DNA from: Sclerodactyla briareus
Lineage: Eukaryota; Echinodermata; Holothuroidea; Dendrochirotida; Sclerodactylidae
Length of the DNA stretch: 64,000 nucleotides
Direction of reading: 5' to 3'
NCBI GenBank assembly: GCA_026419785.1
Contig: JAODTK010003555.1
Location: 1,320,044-1,384,043 of the forward strand
Part shown: in pieces, positions 12,101 to 27,100 of the stretch
How positions within the stretch are numbered: position 1 is the first letter of the stretch
How the letters are laid out: every line of letters begins with the position of its first letter
The notes under the pieces: model-generated
Seen by the model: the letters and a program-made list of their open reading frames with translations, nothing else
Told to the model about the DNA's origin: nothing
The model's database searches: none
Made by a program: the position numbers and the translations under genes

Positions 12101-15100
12101 GTTAGCAGGATATCTTCCGAACGTAAGTGCAAAATTTACAGGGTAGCATCGGGGTTGAGTGAACATGATCTGATTAGATTTTGGGCACAAAATTCAATAA
12201 TTAAGTAATTAGCCTATTTAATGTAATTTATTGTTTAGGCTCTTTAGCGAGATTACGGATGAAAAAAAAGAAAAAAAACCGGGGTAGTGGGTGCTATGGT
12301 GACTTGGTTAGGCACATAATTCTGGATATAAGTAGATGAACGGATGAGATTTTCGCGTAAAATATGGTAATTAAGTTGCTAATTCGCATAATTTATGCAA
12401 AATTCAAAGTTTGTCAGATTTCCATGAATATTGGTGAATATGATCTACATTCAGTCCCAAAATTTTTTAACAAAGACTCTGGGGTCAAGTCGGCATTCAA
12501 CTACCTCATTTGCATAATTCATGCAAAATCTTTATCTTGCTTGGATTTTCATGAAACCTGGTGGGTATTGTTTACCTTGAGTTCCAATTTTTTTATCATG
12601 GATTCAGGTTTACGGATGTCATTCAACCATGTCATTATCCATGTATCCATAATGTTAAACTTTGCTGGATTTTCGTGAAACTTGGTAAATTGCCTCAATC
12701 TGCATAGTGCAGGCAATTTCAGTCAGATTTCCACAAAACTTCTACTCCTTTAGTAGACATTGTCAATAATCAGTCCTTTCGAATTTGAATTGGTCACTGA
12801 TTAGTGGCTGCTTTCTTGTAATGCTAATACCAAAATCTTCAAGTGACATGTGGAATGCCTTGTAATTGTTTGCATGGGGACTAATAGAAGTGAACACTGA
12901 TCGTGCAACCAGGCACCACCACCACTTGGGGGCGATCGCCTTGTTTTTAACAAATTGACACTGGGAATGGTGAACCCATTATTGCCCCATGATGTAGGGC
13001 AACCCCCAGGCACAAGAGACTCAAAGAAACGCAGAAAGATCCAGCTTGTGAGGTCTACTGTTGATCACACGGGATGGAAGGGAACACATCTTGGGAAAGA
13101 CAACTACGGGACAGGCGATGTGCAGGATAAGCGCACAGTAATGTGTTCAGTGCGCTGACGAAAAAGTGGCAAGCAGAATTACTTTGTGCAGAAGTGTGAT
13201 GTCAAATCTTCCTCCTTTCACAGTAATTCAGTTTGTGTCATTCTGTTTGCAGCAAGAGCACCCAGAGCTGGTCCACCAGAAGGCTGAGCGGAGCAAGGCC
13301 CCGATGTGCCCCACCCCCTACAGGCTGTGGCTGGAGAAACAACTAGAGGGCAAACCAGACGTGAGTTGTCCTTGTCTTGTCCCCTGTCAGGCGTAGTGAA
13401 GGTTTTTGTGATGTTATCTAAAATAGGGTCCTTGTCACTACTACGAACCTGGTTTCGCCTTCCCCTCAGTACACCAAACAGGGAGAATGTCATGGCATTG
13501 ACATATAGTTCAAAAGTCATCGTTGCCTTAATGGTGATATTGCCTATTGCTATTTAAGTATAGTGTACAATATACACATATCCCTTTCTCCTTTAGGATG
13601 CCATGTGTGGAAAAACTAGATGACAAGAGTTCCAGACATTACAGGTTTTGTTTTGTGAACCCAATGGGAGTTGAGTGAATGCCTGCAAGAAATGTGACAG
13701 TCTCAAGCCCTACCTACATGCCACCAATATAAAACTGACAGTCCCTTAGGAGGCTCCAGGCTCCACAGACTGCACCAATAATACATGTAAGTATTCTCAG
13801 TTGAATGTCTAGTCTTATTCATTTTTCTGTCTTTCTGGTGCAGTGAAATGAGCTTTCGGAAGTTGAAACAGAGCTCCGGGGTAAATGGAAGGGACTGTCG
13901 GACAAGAAAATACTTAGGTTGGATCCCTATCTCTAGAACGAAAAGCAGACTATGACGTGAGTATATCATACCAAGGGCCCCAGTGGATGTAAATTTATTG
14001 TTTGAGTGGGTGCTGGATCTTGGGAGGCAGGGGAATCCACAAATTTCTTATTCAGTGGGAGCGTTGACCGCAGTGGGTTTGTTAATTGAGGTCATAAATA
14101 GATAGATAGATAATAAACTTTTATAGTCAGTCCAGTTACAGAAATTACAGTTGCTTGTAGATGATGGCAAGGTAAAGAACACTAAGACATAAAACAGACA
14201 TAAACCTGAGACCCCAAATGTATAAAATGATTAAATGCAAAATGCACAGATGAAACCTACAACCATAACAGCATAAAAAAATACAGTCCCAGTGATTTGC
14301 ACGATACTGGCAAGACAATTACGGGGTAAAACGTGAGTTGAAAATTCTGATTGCCTGACCCAGAAAAGTTGAAGAGTAAGGGATTGGGTTGGGGCTTGGT
14401 GTCCAAATCATTCTGCCACTACGAGGAATGACCGAGTTGTCAAATCTACTATGCACGGGATGCCTTATATCACTTAAACTGATGACAGTTGTCCCATGGA
14501 TCCTACTCTTATCAACATATCCATTGAAGGAAGTGGGTTTCCTGATAATCCGACTGGCTCTTTTAATGGAATTCACACCATCTGGGGCAATTTGCTGCAT
14601 TCCCCTGGTGGCCATGAACCAAGACTTAGGCCCAACAATGCGAATAAAATGGAATTATAAACTCGTGTTGAAATTCTTGAGTAGGTTAAAAAACCCGCAA
14701 ACGCGCGCATTTGGGTATGGTTCATCGGTATCTGCTTTCCATCCACCTATTTGGAGGTTGAGGCTAAAATCTTCATTCTCGCTGAAAGTTTTCATTTTGA
14801 ATGTCAAGTGACCTGAAGGTAAGTTTGGGGCAGGTGCGCAGAGGGCATTCTGCCTTTTCACGAATAAGGTCAAATCGGTGTTGAAAGATAACGCCCTCCC
14901 CCTATAGATTTGGCTTTCTAGGACATGCACAAACCTTATCAGTCCTCTTTTTTTTGTTGAGACCAGGCTGTTAAAAACTGTCACATTGCTTGATTTTACG
15001 ACTTTTGACCCCTCTGTTTTGGGCCCCCCCCTCTCCCCCCCCCTCGCCTTCTCCTTGCCATCCTAGTGCATTCTATCTAACTTGCTGGGACCATTTGTAC

Positions 15101-18100
15101 TTGTCTTATGGTCATATTTCTCACACAAAGACTTGTTTGTTGTAATTTGTTAATGTTTTATCCCAGGGTCCTAAATCTTTTTCAATTTCGGGGGCTATTT
15201 TGAAGAAAAAAAATTGCCCCCCTAAAACTAAATAATTTCGGGAGCGACTTGGAGCTTTCGGTGGCCTACTTGAACAAACATTAAATTTGTTCATACAACC
15301 CTCAAATGGTCATGAATTGCCTAATTTTACTTGCCCACTGTGGTGTGCAGAGTGAATCTCTCAGAATAAGCCCCTCAAAAGGAGGGGTAGAATTTGGTCC
15401 CGTACCCGAAGGCATGGTGAGTGGGAGCAGAGGGTGGACACAGTCGCCTAGGCTGCAACCTGCAATGTTACCCTGTAAATCGCCCCAACTGCAAAACACT
15501 GGCATCATGTTGTCTCTTGCCAGGTTCAAAAATCCTTGGGTTTTTTTTCTGAGGTAACTAATTCTTCATAAAAAGTCTCTCCATTTTGATGCTACTTTAC
15601 TTAATAATTATAGTAAGGTCCACTGGTATATTGCTTCAAACAAAACTGGGTGACTCCTTATTTGCCTTTCTTTTTAGCAAAATAAAATAATTTCATGTTT
15701 TGCGTCCCCGCCTGCCTCCTTTTTGGAGGATTCTTAAAATTTCTTTCGTTCTTCTTCGTTCATGCCATAACTTTTTTTTGGAAGCGAATATTTTGAAAGT
15801 CTAATCCCTGAATCAGTTTGCTCTTGACAAAGGAACATTAGAAGCAGTTTGTTGGAGGGGGTTAGTAGTCCCTGTAGAACCATAAAATAAAAAGGATAAA
15901 GAATGCCGTGCCTCCTCTGATAAGGGTCAAGTGACAAAACCCGGCTTCGACCCACTTCTTTCCCTCTTCTCAAAATTGGCTAAGTCTGGTACTTTCTCAT
16001 GTTGCATTTGACCTAGAAATGGTTATTATGCAATTTTATGGTTAGGATTGGCTATGAGTTTGAGCTACATCTGGTACATAAACATCTTGATAATGATAAG
16101 CAATGGGTCGGGTTGCCCCTCCCCCTGAAAAAGTTGCCGCCTCCTCATTTTCGGCAAAGCCGGACGCTGAACATATTTTTATTTTGTTACTTTGCCTTAC
16201 TAGTTAGTTTTGTAGCTGAATGGGCCAGCAATCCTGGAGAACAGGGAACATGCCCCCCATATTTGATCTCGCACAACGAACACAGTACTGCCTTTAGGGA
16301 AATATGCTGATGCCCCCCCCCCCCAACCATATTTAGAGCAGCCGCTCCCTGCGTAGCTGAGCGTACAGCCGTAAAGGGATTTAATTTTGCCACAAAGTTT
16401 CAAGATTTTTGCAGTGACCTCACCCTTACTGAGGGCCGACCAAAATACTCTTGATCTAACCATTTATTACCTTCGACTAGAAGGTTGTCGTCTCCTGTGA
16501 TTTTCACTCAAAATCATTATTCTGTTTCTAAAGTGCCAGTGACTTGTCCATGTGCTAATCATGTCATATTGTGAATGTCTTGCAGGAAACAAGTGAAGGA
16601 AGTGATCTTAATTTAAACGATGTCAAATTGAGTTTTGAAAAAATGGTATTCTAATTACAAACCCTGTAAGCATAATGGGAATTAACATATTAGGCTGAAC
16701 ACCAACAATTTTACAATGTGTGGTCTAATTTCATTTGATTTGGGGTTATTAGGTTTAGGTGTTGGCACAAATCACCTTGAATCCTGCTCTCCTAACCTTT
16801 TTTTGTAAGGAATTCTATAAATTTCCTCCAACTAAATATTTGAGAATTTCCCCGTGCAGAAAACACTAATTCTGGTAAGTGGGGCCCACTATACTACAAA
16901 CTCACACTGCTATAAAAACTAACCAGACCGGGCCACCGCCGGGCGGGTCCGCATCGAGCGTACGTACATACAACAGCTAGCCACTCAATCTTTAGGTGAA
17001 ATTCAACTCAACGTATCGATCATGAGACCTTACAGTAAGCACCGGGATTTTGCGCTATTTTGAATGGCACATGCTCTGCCATTTTTGCAAAATGCGGCGA
17101 AAATGAATAAAAATCATCAAAATGCGCAGATGGTTGCTGTCCGTTATGTTACGTATGTACTTCGACCCTAAATGTATCGAAATAATGGGGAAAACACGAG
17201 CAAGCTATGTAGGAACAATGATCGTAAGTACTGCTCCACTGATATGTTCTTGGAAACAGGGGCTCGAAAAACACGGGGGCGGAGTGCGATTCGCACTCGT
17301 AACGTTTGTACAGGTCACCCTACATCGCTATTACGGGGGCTATTTTTTTTCTAAATGGCCTTGATCGCCTCCGAAAATTTTATGTATATTTGGAATCCAA
17401 AAATCCTCCTCTGAATACTATTACAGGTGAGAAGTTTTATTATCCATCACATTTATAAATTCCTGTTCGATTCGGAACAACATGTTTTCGCAAATTCACG
17501 TACTGCACAATGGCTTTACTTATAAACACAGCAGGCCTATAATCACCATATTTACTGTACGTATGTGGTAACATCGTTATTGCATACTCGTATCTCGCGC
17601 CCCACACACAGTTAACGTCAAGGGGGATTTTACCTTGCCTGGGGATTTAGACGAAACGCTCGAGTCTATCGCGATCGAGCTTGATTTATCTCGCGCCCCA
17701 CACACAGTTAACTTCATGGGGATTTTGCATTGGACACTGTGATCAAGACTGAAACACTCGAGTCGATCGCCGATTGGCGAAATTTTGCTGTGATTTATGT
17801 AGACACGTAGTAGGTTTTGCTGTGATTTCAGTAGACACTTGTGAGAGTCCTACACAGATTTCCACAGTATTTAACCAGGCGCTTGCTCCTATCGTAAGTT
17901 AGGGGCAGCCTTTTAGTAGTGCAGGGAAATACTTGAAATTTTTCAACATGCTTCGGTGTTTCTTAGTTTTGGAGGGATTTTTTTAGAGTGAAAAAAGTAT
18001 CCATTTCTCAAAACTCCAGAATGCGCGGTCAAATCGTACCATGCGCGACAAAACCCAGAAATGTGTGATTTTTGCGCGATTTGCGCTATCGTCGCAACCC

Positions 18101-21100
18101 TTTTCCTACCTTACAGGTAAAATCCTTTGGGCAGCTAACTAAAAGATGATCTGATATCATCGGTATGCAATTGGGAATATTTTTCAGAGTAGGCCTTACT
18201 AAATGAAGTTTCCATGTTTACTTAGCGCGAAGTCAATGTGTTTCTGGTTAACATTGCAGTATTGCACATTTACATCAACTTAGTTCAGCTAGACGTGTAT
18301 GTCTTAACCAGTTTATGCAGTCCAGGAGCATGCCAGGAGGCTGTCAACTGCAATCCATACTGTTATGTTATAACCATGTTCTGTATTTTCTAGGCAGTGT
18401 TCATTACTGTGTGTAAACGGGAATTTTCAATCGATGTAAGTGTACCACTAAAGCCGGCCTCAAATAACCGACTGCAATCGCCTGGGTCGGTGCCCTGCCA
18501 ATTTCTGTTCTGGCCCTCACTTTCAAGCTTCAACGCGATGGCAGTGACTGCCGTGCCCCTAATTGCTCATTGCCGGTCATTGCCCTCCCCCTCTCTCAAA
18601 ACTAGCAAATACCCTACAGCACTTCTGGGACGTTTTCATTGAATCACGGGCCTTACATGTAAAAGTGCATGATTTCCACATTTCATTTTTACTCAAGTCG
18701 CAGTGGATTGTCCTTTGTCATTCATTGTATTGTTGGTGCACCATACATCCGATAATTCCGTGTTTGTCCAATGGTACCCAGTACTATTGCGATAAAGTTA
18801 AAACTTGACTGACGTACACGCACCCATAGAGCTATTATTTTAAACGCAACCGTACTGTACAATTTCATCGGTAGGCCTATCGAATCTTGCTTTGCATCGC
18901 ACAGTAATCATATTATCCTTCCACAATCTGTACTTACCTTTCTGTCGTTAGAATTGGTGTACGTGGAATCAATAGATACGGGCATAAAACGTTAACCTAT
19001 GCCTTGCGGCCCCGTGTGCCCACACATTTCATAATATTAAAACGGCAGTACGAATGCACCGTGGACGGCCTACGTCGTCAATAAGTGTACATTCACTTCT
19101 GGCTAATTACTGCTAATGCATTGCCGTGCTGCGCACGTGGTTGTTGAACTGTGTCTAACCGGTTTGCGGCAGAATGCAGGACAGCGCTAGCGATTGTCGG
19201 CGGGTCGTATGTGTGTGTGTGGGATTTGAGGTGATAATGGTTATGAATTTTTATTATTTGCTCGCGAGTTCTTCACAGCGCAAAACGTTGTTCACATCAC
19301 ATTTATAAATTATTGCAATATTCAGTAGTCCTACTGATACCGTGAATGAATTATATTGCCACAAAGCTACATTTGTTTTTTTTTTTTTCATGGAAACTAT
19401 CAAAATCGATCTCCTTTGAGTACTAGGTAAATTAATTAGTTGAAAATCATTGTCAAAATCGAGCGGAGTAGAGTTGACCGACCGCTACAGATACACTTGG
19501 AGGTTCGCTTATAACTTTACGTAGTATGATGAGAGAGTTTCAACACATTCCAATAAAACCTTTTGCGTTAATTTATCAAATTTGCCTCTTTAGACCCCTT
19601 GTCTTTTTCAGATTGCCTTGCTGCCCTTAAAAATTGTTCTAGATGCCTTCTTGGTGCCCGGCCATTGGTGAATGTAACCGAAGGGCAATTGTGCATTGCC
19701 CCTCGAAAATTGCCTGCCCCTCCACTTTCATCATTGAGTGGCCTTCACTAAAGTAACTGTGGTCTTACAAAACGATCGTAATCACAAAATCCCAAACTTT
19801 CGATTGGTATTAGGCACGAAATCAGAATCTCTTTTTGCTGGTAGTACAAAGTTAAATGAACAATTTTCAGGAGGTGATTGTCTTTCCTCATATTTGACAT
19901 TTTTTCGAGAGCATCTTGTTGAACTTTCGAGGGCGAATTCGCCCCTGCTTTCCCCCCTGGTTTTAGACGCTGGTTTTAATTGTTTTACATTTGTCTCAGT
20001 GTTCAATCATCTTCATACTTTGATATTCTCACTACATTTTTTTTTTTAAAGTTCTCCTTTGAATGATTGAGCTTATTTCCCCCTTCTTCCCCCTCTCGCC
20101 TGACAGATAGAGGAATACTCCAAGAAACACTGCAGCTTCGCGAACACCACGCCCCGGCTGACAAGATGGAGCAGGCTTGTAACCGACACCCCAGCAGGGG
20201 AAACCCACGAGACCCTCCTCCCATGTGAGTAAATCTTGACGTTTTTAAGGGCCGGTCATATGTACAGGGTCCAAAACCTCATGGGCAAAAGTTACGCTTG
20301 GCAGATCTAATCATGACAGTACCAAAGACTCCTCACAGGAACTGCTCGTTCCTTGAAATGTTGCTTGTTTCAAAATGCTTCATAATCTGACTCCTGCATA
20401 CTTGAGAGCTGTTGGTCTGTAAATTTCCAAAATACACTACCAGGTCCTCCAAAGGCATGCTTCTTGAAGTTCCTACAACTAGTCGCACGTCGTTCGCCGA
20501 CCGTTGATTCAGCGTGGCTGGCTCAAGTTATGGAAGCTCTTCCGCATGATTATAGTCACTGAGCACGCTTGGATCATTTAAGTCTGGTTGAATGCCTATT
20601 TATTTAAGAAATCATTTGATTAACTTCTTTGTACAGTGCCGTTGAGTGTGCTTTCACTGTATTGCGTGCTTTATCAAATTTGCATACTCTAACCTTGCCT
20701 TATATGGAGACCTTTAGCAAGCTAGGATGGTGGGATACCATCAGTGGCATTCTCAGTTCAATTCATCCCTGTCCATCCCAACAGTTCATTTTGCAGCGTT
20801 GACATGGTAGCGCAATACTAGGCTGTAGAAAGGCTACGGGAACTGAGGTAACGACTTTAGCGAGTTATACTAGTGGGGAATTGTCAATGACATTTGCAGT
20901 TAATCCATTCCTGTCCTCCTGGATGGTGCCTCTGGCAGGTTATGGAGGGTATCGGAGACAGCATCAAGTAAGGCTGGTGGGGGACCGTCAATGACAGCTC
21001 AGGTCTGTCCTTATGGAAGGGTCCTTCTGCGCTCAGAGTTGTAAAGCATTCCCACAGCATTTCTGGGCTATAAAAAGATCATTGGAGTGATGAGATTACT

Positions 21101-24100
21101 CTAGGAAGTTATACTGGTGAGAAAGTCTCAATGGCATTCACAGTCAATTATATCCCCACTCGGGTATGTATTGGTTTTGGCTTGACTATTTCTGCCACTG
21201 ATGTGTCCGTCACTGGAAGATTTTGAGTTAGCGCATTACCCTTTACAAACAACACTTTTTCCCGATGTTGTTGAAACTTTGCACAGCATCGTCCTATGAA
21301 TGTCGGTGTCAGTCAACTTGAATTTTCTTCATCACAGACTCACACAGATTCAGAGGCATTGCAATCATGCGAGACCATCTTTGTTTCGCCTTCGCCGTGC
21401 CCCATCTGGTGGCCATCTTGGAATTTTTGATATCAAATGAGATGAATTCGCCTTGTTGACTGATTGCTCAAAATTGTGGAAGACATACGTACACGTTGGT
21501 GGTCGCCCCGCCAGGCTATGTCTTGTCATAGTTCATCCTGTTATCTTGGAAGGGTCTTTATGCAAAGCAGAGATGTTGGAACCATTACCAATGGCATTCC
21601 TAATCTCGCTCCCAACGTGCGGAGTTTAAGGCCCGCGATGCTTATATGTTTGTGTTAAGACGATGACACTGTGATATTCCCGTTACCTCCTGCTGCTTTA
21701 TGTACACCACTCTCGAATTTCTGCAGTGCGCATCATATGTTTGTGTTTGTATCTGTATCATCTTCTGTCCAAATTGCAATCTCCTTCCAATATTGGAGAG
21801 GGAGCCTCACACACTGATAGGGAACACACCGCACCGCTCTGGAAATTCAAATATGTCCGTGAATGTTGACGGTAATTATCTTTTAACCAGAAAAAAAAAA
21901 CATGTGACATCTGCTGATTGCTGTTCAGCAGTTTGACCTTTCAAACAGATTCTTCTCAATGACTCCCGCCCACATTTTTTGTAATTTTGGACAAGTCGAT
22001 TATTTCAGCCAGTGCTGGCTCATATTTTTTGTGTATAAGATCAGAACAATCCACCGCTTCAAGAGCGCTAAAAATAATCTTCTTAACGCAAGCGACAATG
22101 CTGACGGTCACCGCTCGCAGTCACCGTACAGTTTTTGGCTGCTCGCTGCGTAATTTTAAACGGTCGACTGCATGTCGCCCCGTCAAGCTTTCGCAAGCGG
22201 ACCTCAATTGTTTTGTACACACACTGGAGACACTTTCAAAGAAAACCGCCACAGGAATATGTTCATTTCAAAGTAACGGTATGTTGGTACACTCAAGCTG
22301 AACGGTACTTCCAGTCGCACAACTTTAAATTATATGATTGGCCATCACAAAACTGGTGTTGGCCTTGTGGAATCCTGGAGATTTTGAATTCGTTCAAAAC
22401 CTTGCAATCGAAGTCTACACCTCAACCTTTCGGTCACACCGAGACTTTTAGCATGACCGTAAGCTGTCGCAGGCCTTGCGTAGAGCAACATATTCCGTAC
22501 AGTGTGAGGCAGGCTCTAGCTTTATGTAATAAGGCCTGGCTGCTGAGCCAGTGACACTTTACAGCTTCCTTTCTCTGTGGAAGGCTCATACCTGTTTGAT
22601 TTGCTAAACATGTGAACTGAGGAGAAGCTTCCGCTTACCATTCTTCCCCCAGAAAGTCTACCCAAATGTCTTGATGAGTGGATCCATCTTAACTTTGAAA
22701 GACTGTCACTTTTTATTTCGACCATTATTCATTTTTCTTGCTCCAGGAATGGGTACAGCCTCTTTGCTCTCATTCAATGAGGCCAAGAACGGGTTAACGT
22801 CAGTTCAGAAGAGCAAGCGTTAGCAGAGAGTGGAAAGCAGCTCTCAGAACGGCGAGACATAGCTACAATACAGAGAAAACCCTGGTAACTATACACTGAT
22901 CATGATATAATCACTGAGGTGAAAAAGTCATGGTGGTCATGTAGCAGATTCTGATACGCCCCTTGAGCCGGGAGGGCGCTTGAACGTGCGCTCCGTTGGT
23001 ACCTGTCTTCTCAGAAATAACTGAAACTGAACATTTCATCGGTTTGGCCTTGTGCACACCTTCGCAGCAGTGACATCACAACAGCTCCATTACTCAATGT
23101 GGCCACGGTTTCTGGTTCCAACTGCCAGTGAATAAGGGCCACAGTGAACAAAGCAGGAAGTGTGTGGAAACCTTACCTCCAATATGGTGGACTTGTGATC
23201 AACCCCAGTAGGCCTTCAACAAAACATGTAGGCATTGACGCCTCTTGCCTTCTCAGTATTCATCTTTTGGACTGAACTACCACATGTGAAAGAGTCATGT
23301 CAATCTACACATTCCTTATTTGGTGGTGTCTGCCCCATGGACTTCAAAACATGTAGCAGTGACGCCTCTGCCTTCTCAGGATTAACTTTGGACTGAACTA
23401 CCACATGTGAAGAGAGGTCATGTCAAATCTAACACATTCCTTATTTGGTGGTTCTAGCGCCCATGGGTCTAACATAGTGAATGCTGCAATTTTTCCCCTT
23501 GATGGCAGAACAAGTAGTGTTCACATAAATGAGATTCTTTCATATCCTATGAACCGTTAGTAAGGGACCTCTGTACTCGTAGATTATACTCGTAGATTGT
23601 GCCTGATTTCCACACAATATTAGATTGTATTCAGTTGAACTGTTGAATTGATTCCTTGATATATAATCACAAGAAGAACAAAAAGTTGGGTCAACCTGAC
23701 ATGGCCATTAGGCTTCAATTTTAATGTCCTGTAGCAAGGAGTGAAAAGGTTTCTGGTGAGGAGAGGTGTGGTCACAGTAGTCTTCCATTAAAATGATATT
23801 GTTCCCAACCCGAAGCATCAAGCCTCTTGTTCCCATCCCCATATGTCAGTAATAAATTGCTCATTAACATTATCTCATTGTGCTCCAGTATTTCATTTGT
23901 ATATGATGCGCCAATCACATCATGTGCTTAGACGCTCCTGTCCAGTGTCGTGAACTGACGACTGTAACAACATCCATGGATGCTATCCGGATTTGGATAA
24001 TTTGAATTCTTCCTCGTATTCTGTGTAATGTTGCTTTGATGCACTCAGCACTCTCATTGGTGCATCGCATAAACCCCACAGCCAGTTAGTAATCACACAT

Positions 24101-27100
24101 GGGTTACAGGAATTAGTCTGTCAGTTCGTCGAGCTAACGTGGTCTGGTTGTGGTTCGAATCCCAGGGAGGCAGTTGGTTTCTTCTCTAGGCAGGAAGAAT
24201 CAATCGGCTGCCAGGTGGCCTGAGTGATCGAGGAAGTTCGGTTGGGCGCAACTCACTATCGTTCTTCTTCGAGCCAGTTAATTCTGGCTGCTGGCTCATT
24301 CCCGGCCCACTCTGTAATGAGTACCTGGTGTTCGCAATAAGGGAGGAAACTGCTTATCCAGGCAGCACTGACCACGTCGTCTGGACGTTAAAGGCAGGTA
24401 GACTAGGGCCGAGGTGTCGGGATCATAAGCCCCCGCAGCTAGGCGCGTCACAGCCTGAGCCCCCAACTTTCCTTTTTCCTGTCAGTACATACCTGGGGAC
24501 TATAGGTGATCAGATATACTGGTAGGGGTACGGAGTGACAGTTAGCAATACATGTTTGCATGAAGCTGTGAAAGAGTGGCCGAGTCTTTGAACAAGGTTC
24601 TGGTTACAATGGCAGGAACCCCCTAGGTGACCAAATAAAGGCTGTATCAACAGTATCATAATTTCTTTCATTGAATTGAATTTGCTAATAGCCTGTACTG
24701 TAGCAATTTGAAAATGGCTACAATGGCAGAACAACCCCGGTATCTATTTGTTGTATCATCAATGTCGTTATCTATATGTTATCTTCAACGTGAAATCACC
24801 AATGAATGCTTCTCCACCACAGTATGCGGGGGGCATGCTTGAGATCTAACCACATGCTGACTGTCCTGAATGAAATGGAGACGGCACTATAGTTAATGGC
24901 GTACTAGCTTGTTGAAGGAAACCTGCATGCCCCTCTAAGACCAGCATGGTGCAGATTTGAATCATAATACAGGTTCCACTGCCATATTGCTAGAAATTGA
25001 ACGAATAGGTGCACCCACAATGTAGAGTAAATCAATGATCATTCGTTATCCTGTTCACGTTACAATGCCAGACGTGCATCGTAACACTTGCGGAAAAAAC
25101 CCACCCCAACCTTCTCCACATTCCTGTACTGTACCAGTAGTTGTGAAAGCCAAACTCTGTAGTGGAAGTGCAATAACATCTCTACTACACACTGTCATAT
25201 CTGAACTACTAGGGATTATTGGATTTCGTGTCTCTGTCCAGGCAAGGCCGACAGAGAGTACTATGCAAACTTGGAAAAGTATGTTTCTGGTAAGTGGGAC
25301 CACACTTTTGCGGCACATTTTTGCATCACGTTGCATATAGTGAGCTGGTCCAGAACATGCAGACAGGACTGGTAATGGAAGATATCTTTGTCAAGCTGAA
25401 ATGATGAATAATCACTGGGTTGGACAGCTGCTGTTGGCCGTATTAGCATTAGTGTTGCCAGTTGGTTCTTCTCTATAGAATAGATCGCCAATAAGGTGGC
25501 CGAGATTGTTTCACCCCTCGTCCCCTGTTCATGGTATAGCGTCCGCTTGAAATGCAATGGCCTTAAGGAGATCACACAGACCAAATTTTCCTATAGAGTA
25601 TGGTGGCTGCCATACTTGACAATGCAAGCAGGTTAGGGTTGCCAATTGCAATCAGAAGGTCCTCAAGTGGGACAGTTGGAAATGGTTTATCGGGGTCTTG
25701 TTATTTCTCAAGGACTCGCACCTTGATTACTGCAAGGCTCTTTCACTTCAAACTAATCAAAATCAAACTCTAAATTCTGTGAACAAGAGAAGATAAACAA
25801 TACCAGTGAGGTATTGCACTAGTAACAAGGAACTTAGCCCTGAAACCACAACAATCCAAGAGGAAGAAGACTGTTGTCGGCGAATTGCCCACCAACATTG
25901 AGGGCCAATCAAGAGCTTACTACCCTCTAGCACGAGGAAGTTGGCTGCAGGATTAGAGCATCATGCATGTAATTCCCACTTCTTGATCCTGTTATTTCTT
26001 TCGTGGACTGTTTGTTGTCTGCCGTTTTATCAACTAATTTTCGGTTTACCTTGTTCCTTTGGATGGGTGGCCAGATTTTCTCCATGTTCTCGTTTAACTC
26101 TTTTGTGCAATATTCTGTTACATTTGTTTTGGGTTATGGGTTGAACGTTTGTCTGTTCTTGTTTAAACTATCCTCGCTTTCCTAAACTGGAACTGTCAAT
26201 GTTTTTCGATATTGAATTTTGTTACTTTGTGTTTAAAGAAGTATCCCTTTTAAATACTTTTCTTCCAGCAGGATCTTCTTATAGACTGAACTGATATTGT
26301 TGTGTTCCCGTGCAAATTATGCGTTTAGAGCATGGCGCTGTGCACAACTTGATTTATGTCTTCTCAAGAGGAATACAGCCTTTCCTTTTTATTCTGTACA
26401 TGAATGGAAGGCAATTGTTATAGAGCTCTATGTAATAATTTTGTTTTCCTATTCTGTTAAAAGTTGACGTGTTCTGCATATTTTTGTCTAACTCTGTCCA
26501 TGTTATACATGATTCATTCCGTGTTTCAAGGTAACTATGTTATACTGTTTGTTTCGCTGTTTCTATTGAAGTTTCTCTTCAAAGTTTGTTGTTTGTTGTG
26601 CTAAGACATATTTGATGATAAGACATGCTGACATGAGGCAAAATTCCCAACTAGATCCCATTTGGTTACCAAAGACAATGTGGTACCTGGTTGACTTCTC
26701 GATGGGCAACCATGCAGCTAGCATGTCTATTTATGCTGTGTGATCGGGAAGATCGCTGCTAACAATCAGTGCGTTGATCCTCTGCCTGCCTCAGGCCAAG
26801 TATACCATGAGAAAACAAGATTGTGGTGTTTCTCACCCCCAAAACACTGGACTAGGAGAAGATGGTGAATTGATATACCATACCCCAGGTCTGACGTTGA
26901 TGTCATCCACGGGCTAGGAAGATTTGCATGCACTGGTTTGCGTCTTGCAAACCATACAGATCTGCTCACACACACGGTTCACAACTGTTCATCCAACAGA
27001 CGCTATCCCCTGATGAGGCAGCGAAGTATGAGACCGAGTTGAAGAATTCCAAGACTTCTGCTGCCAAGAAGGTGCGTAAAGACTACACCAAGGTTAAATA

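Larger units (their letters stand above)
8610..13252 (+). other. UBF intron region; helix 3 of HMG box 1 not found
   Basis: Vertebrate UBF has about 24 residues (helix 3, K-Y-I-Q-D-F-Q-R-E-K...) between the KKK ending the previous exon and the H-P-(E/D)-L of the next. I searched all three forward frames for a basic, aromatic-bearing stretch with splice borders and saw none. The interval instead holds a dispersed-repeat copy (10,009-10,640), a minus-strand LINE fragment (11,690-12,125), further repeat sequence to about 12,720, and an open stretch at 12,955-13,158 without recognisable similarity. The missing exon may be lost, too damaged to recognise, or displaced by misassembly. Confidence 0.5.

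Noticed and set aside
12955-13158. Open frame with SKKRRKIQLVRS just upstream of the box 2 exon
   Set aside because: A basic run tempts one to call the missing box 1 helix 3, but it has no matching pattern and no acceptor/donor pair in the right phase.
13598-13644. Possible exon between CTCCTTTAG and CAG|GTTTTG (DAMCGKT...)
   Set aside because: A stop occurs in the only frame resembling UBF and the segment adds nothing to the box 2 alignment.
16576-16660. Possible UBF exon after CTTGCAG (ETSEGSDLNLNDVKL...)
   Set aside because: The donor is poor, no UBF segment matches, and the linker exon at 20,107 already follows box 2 in order.
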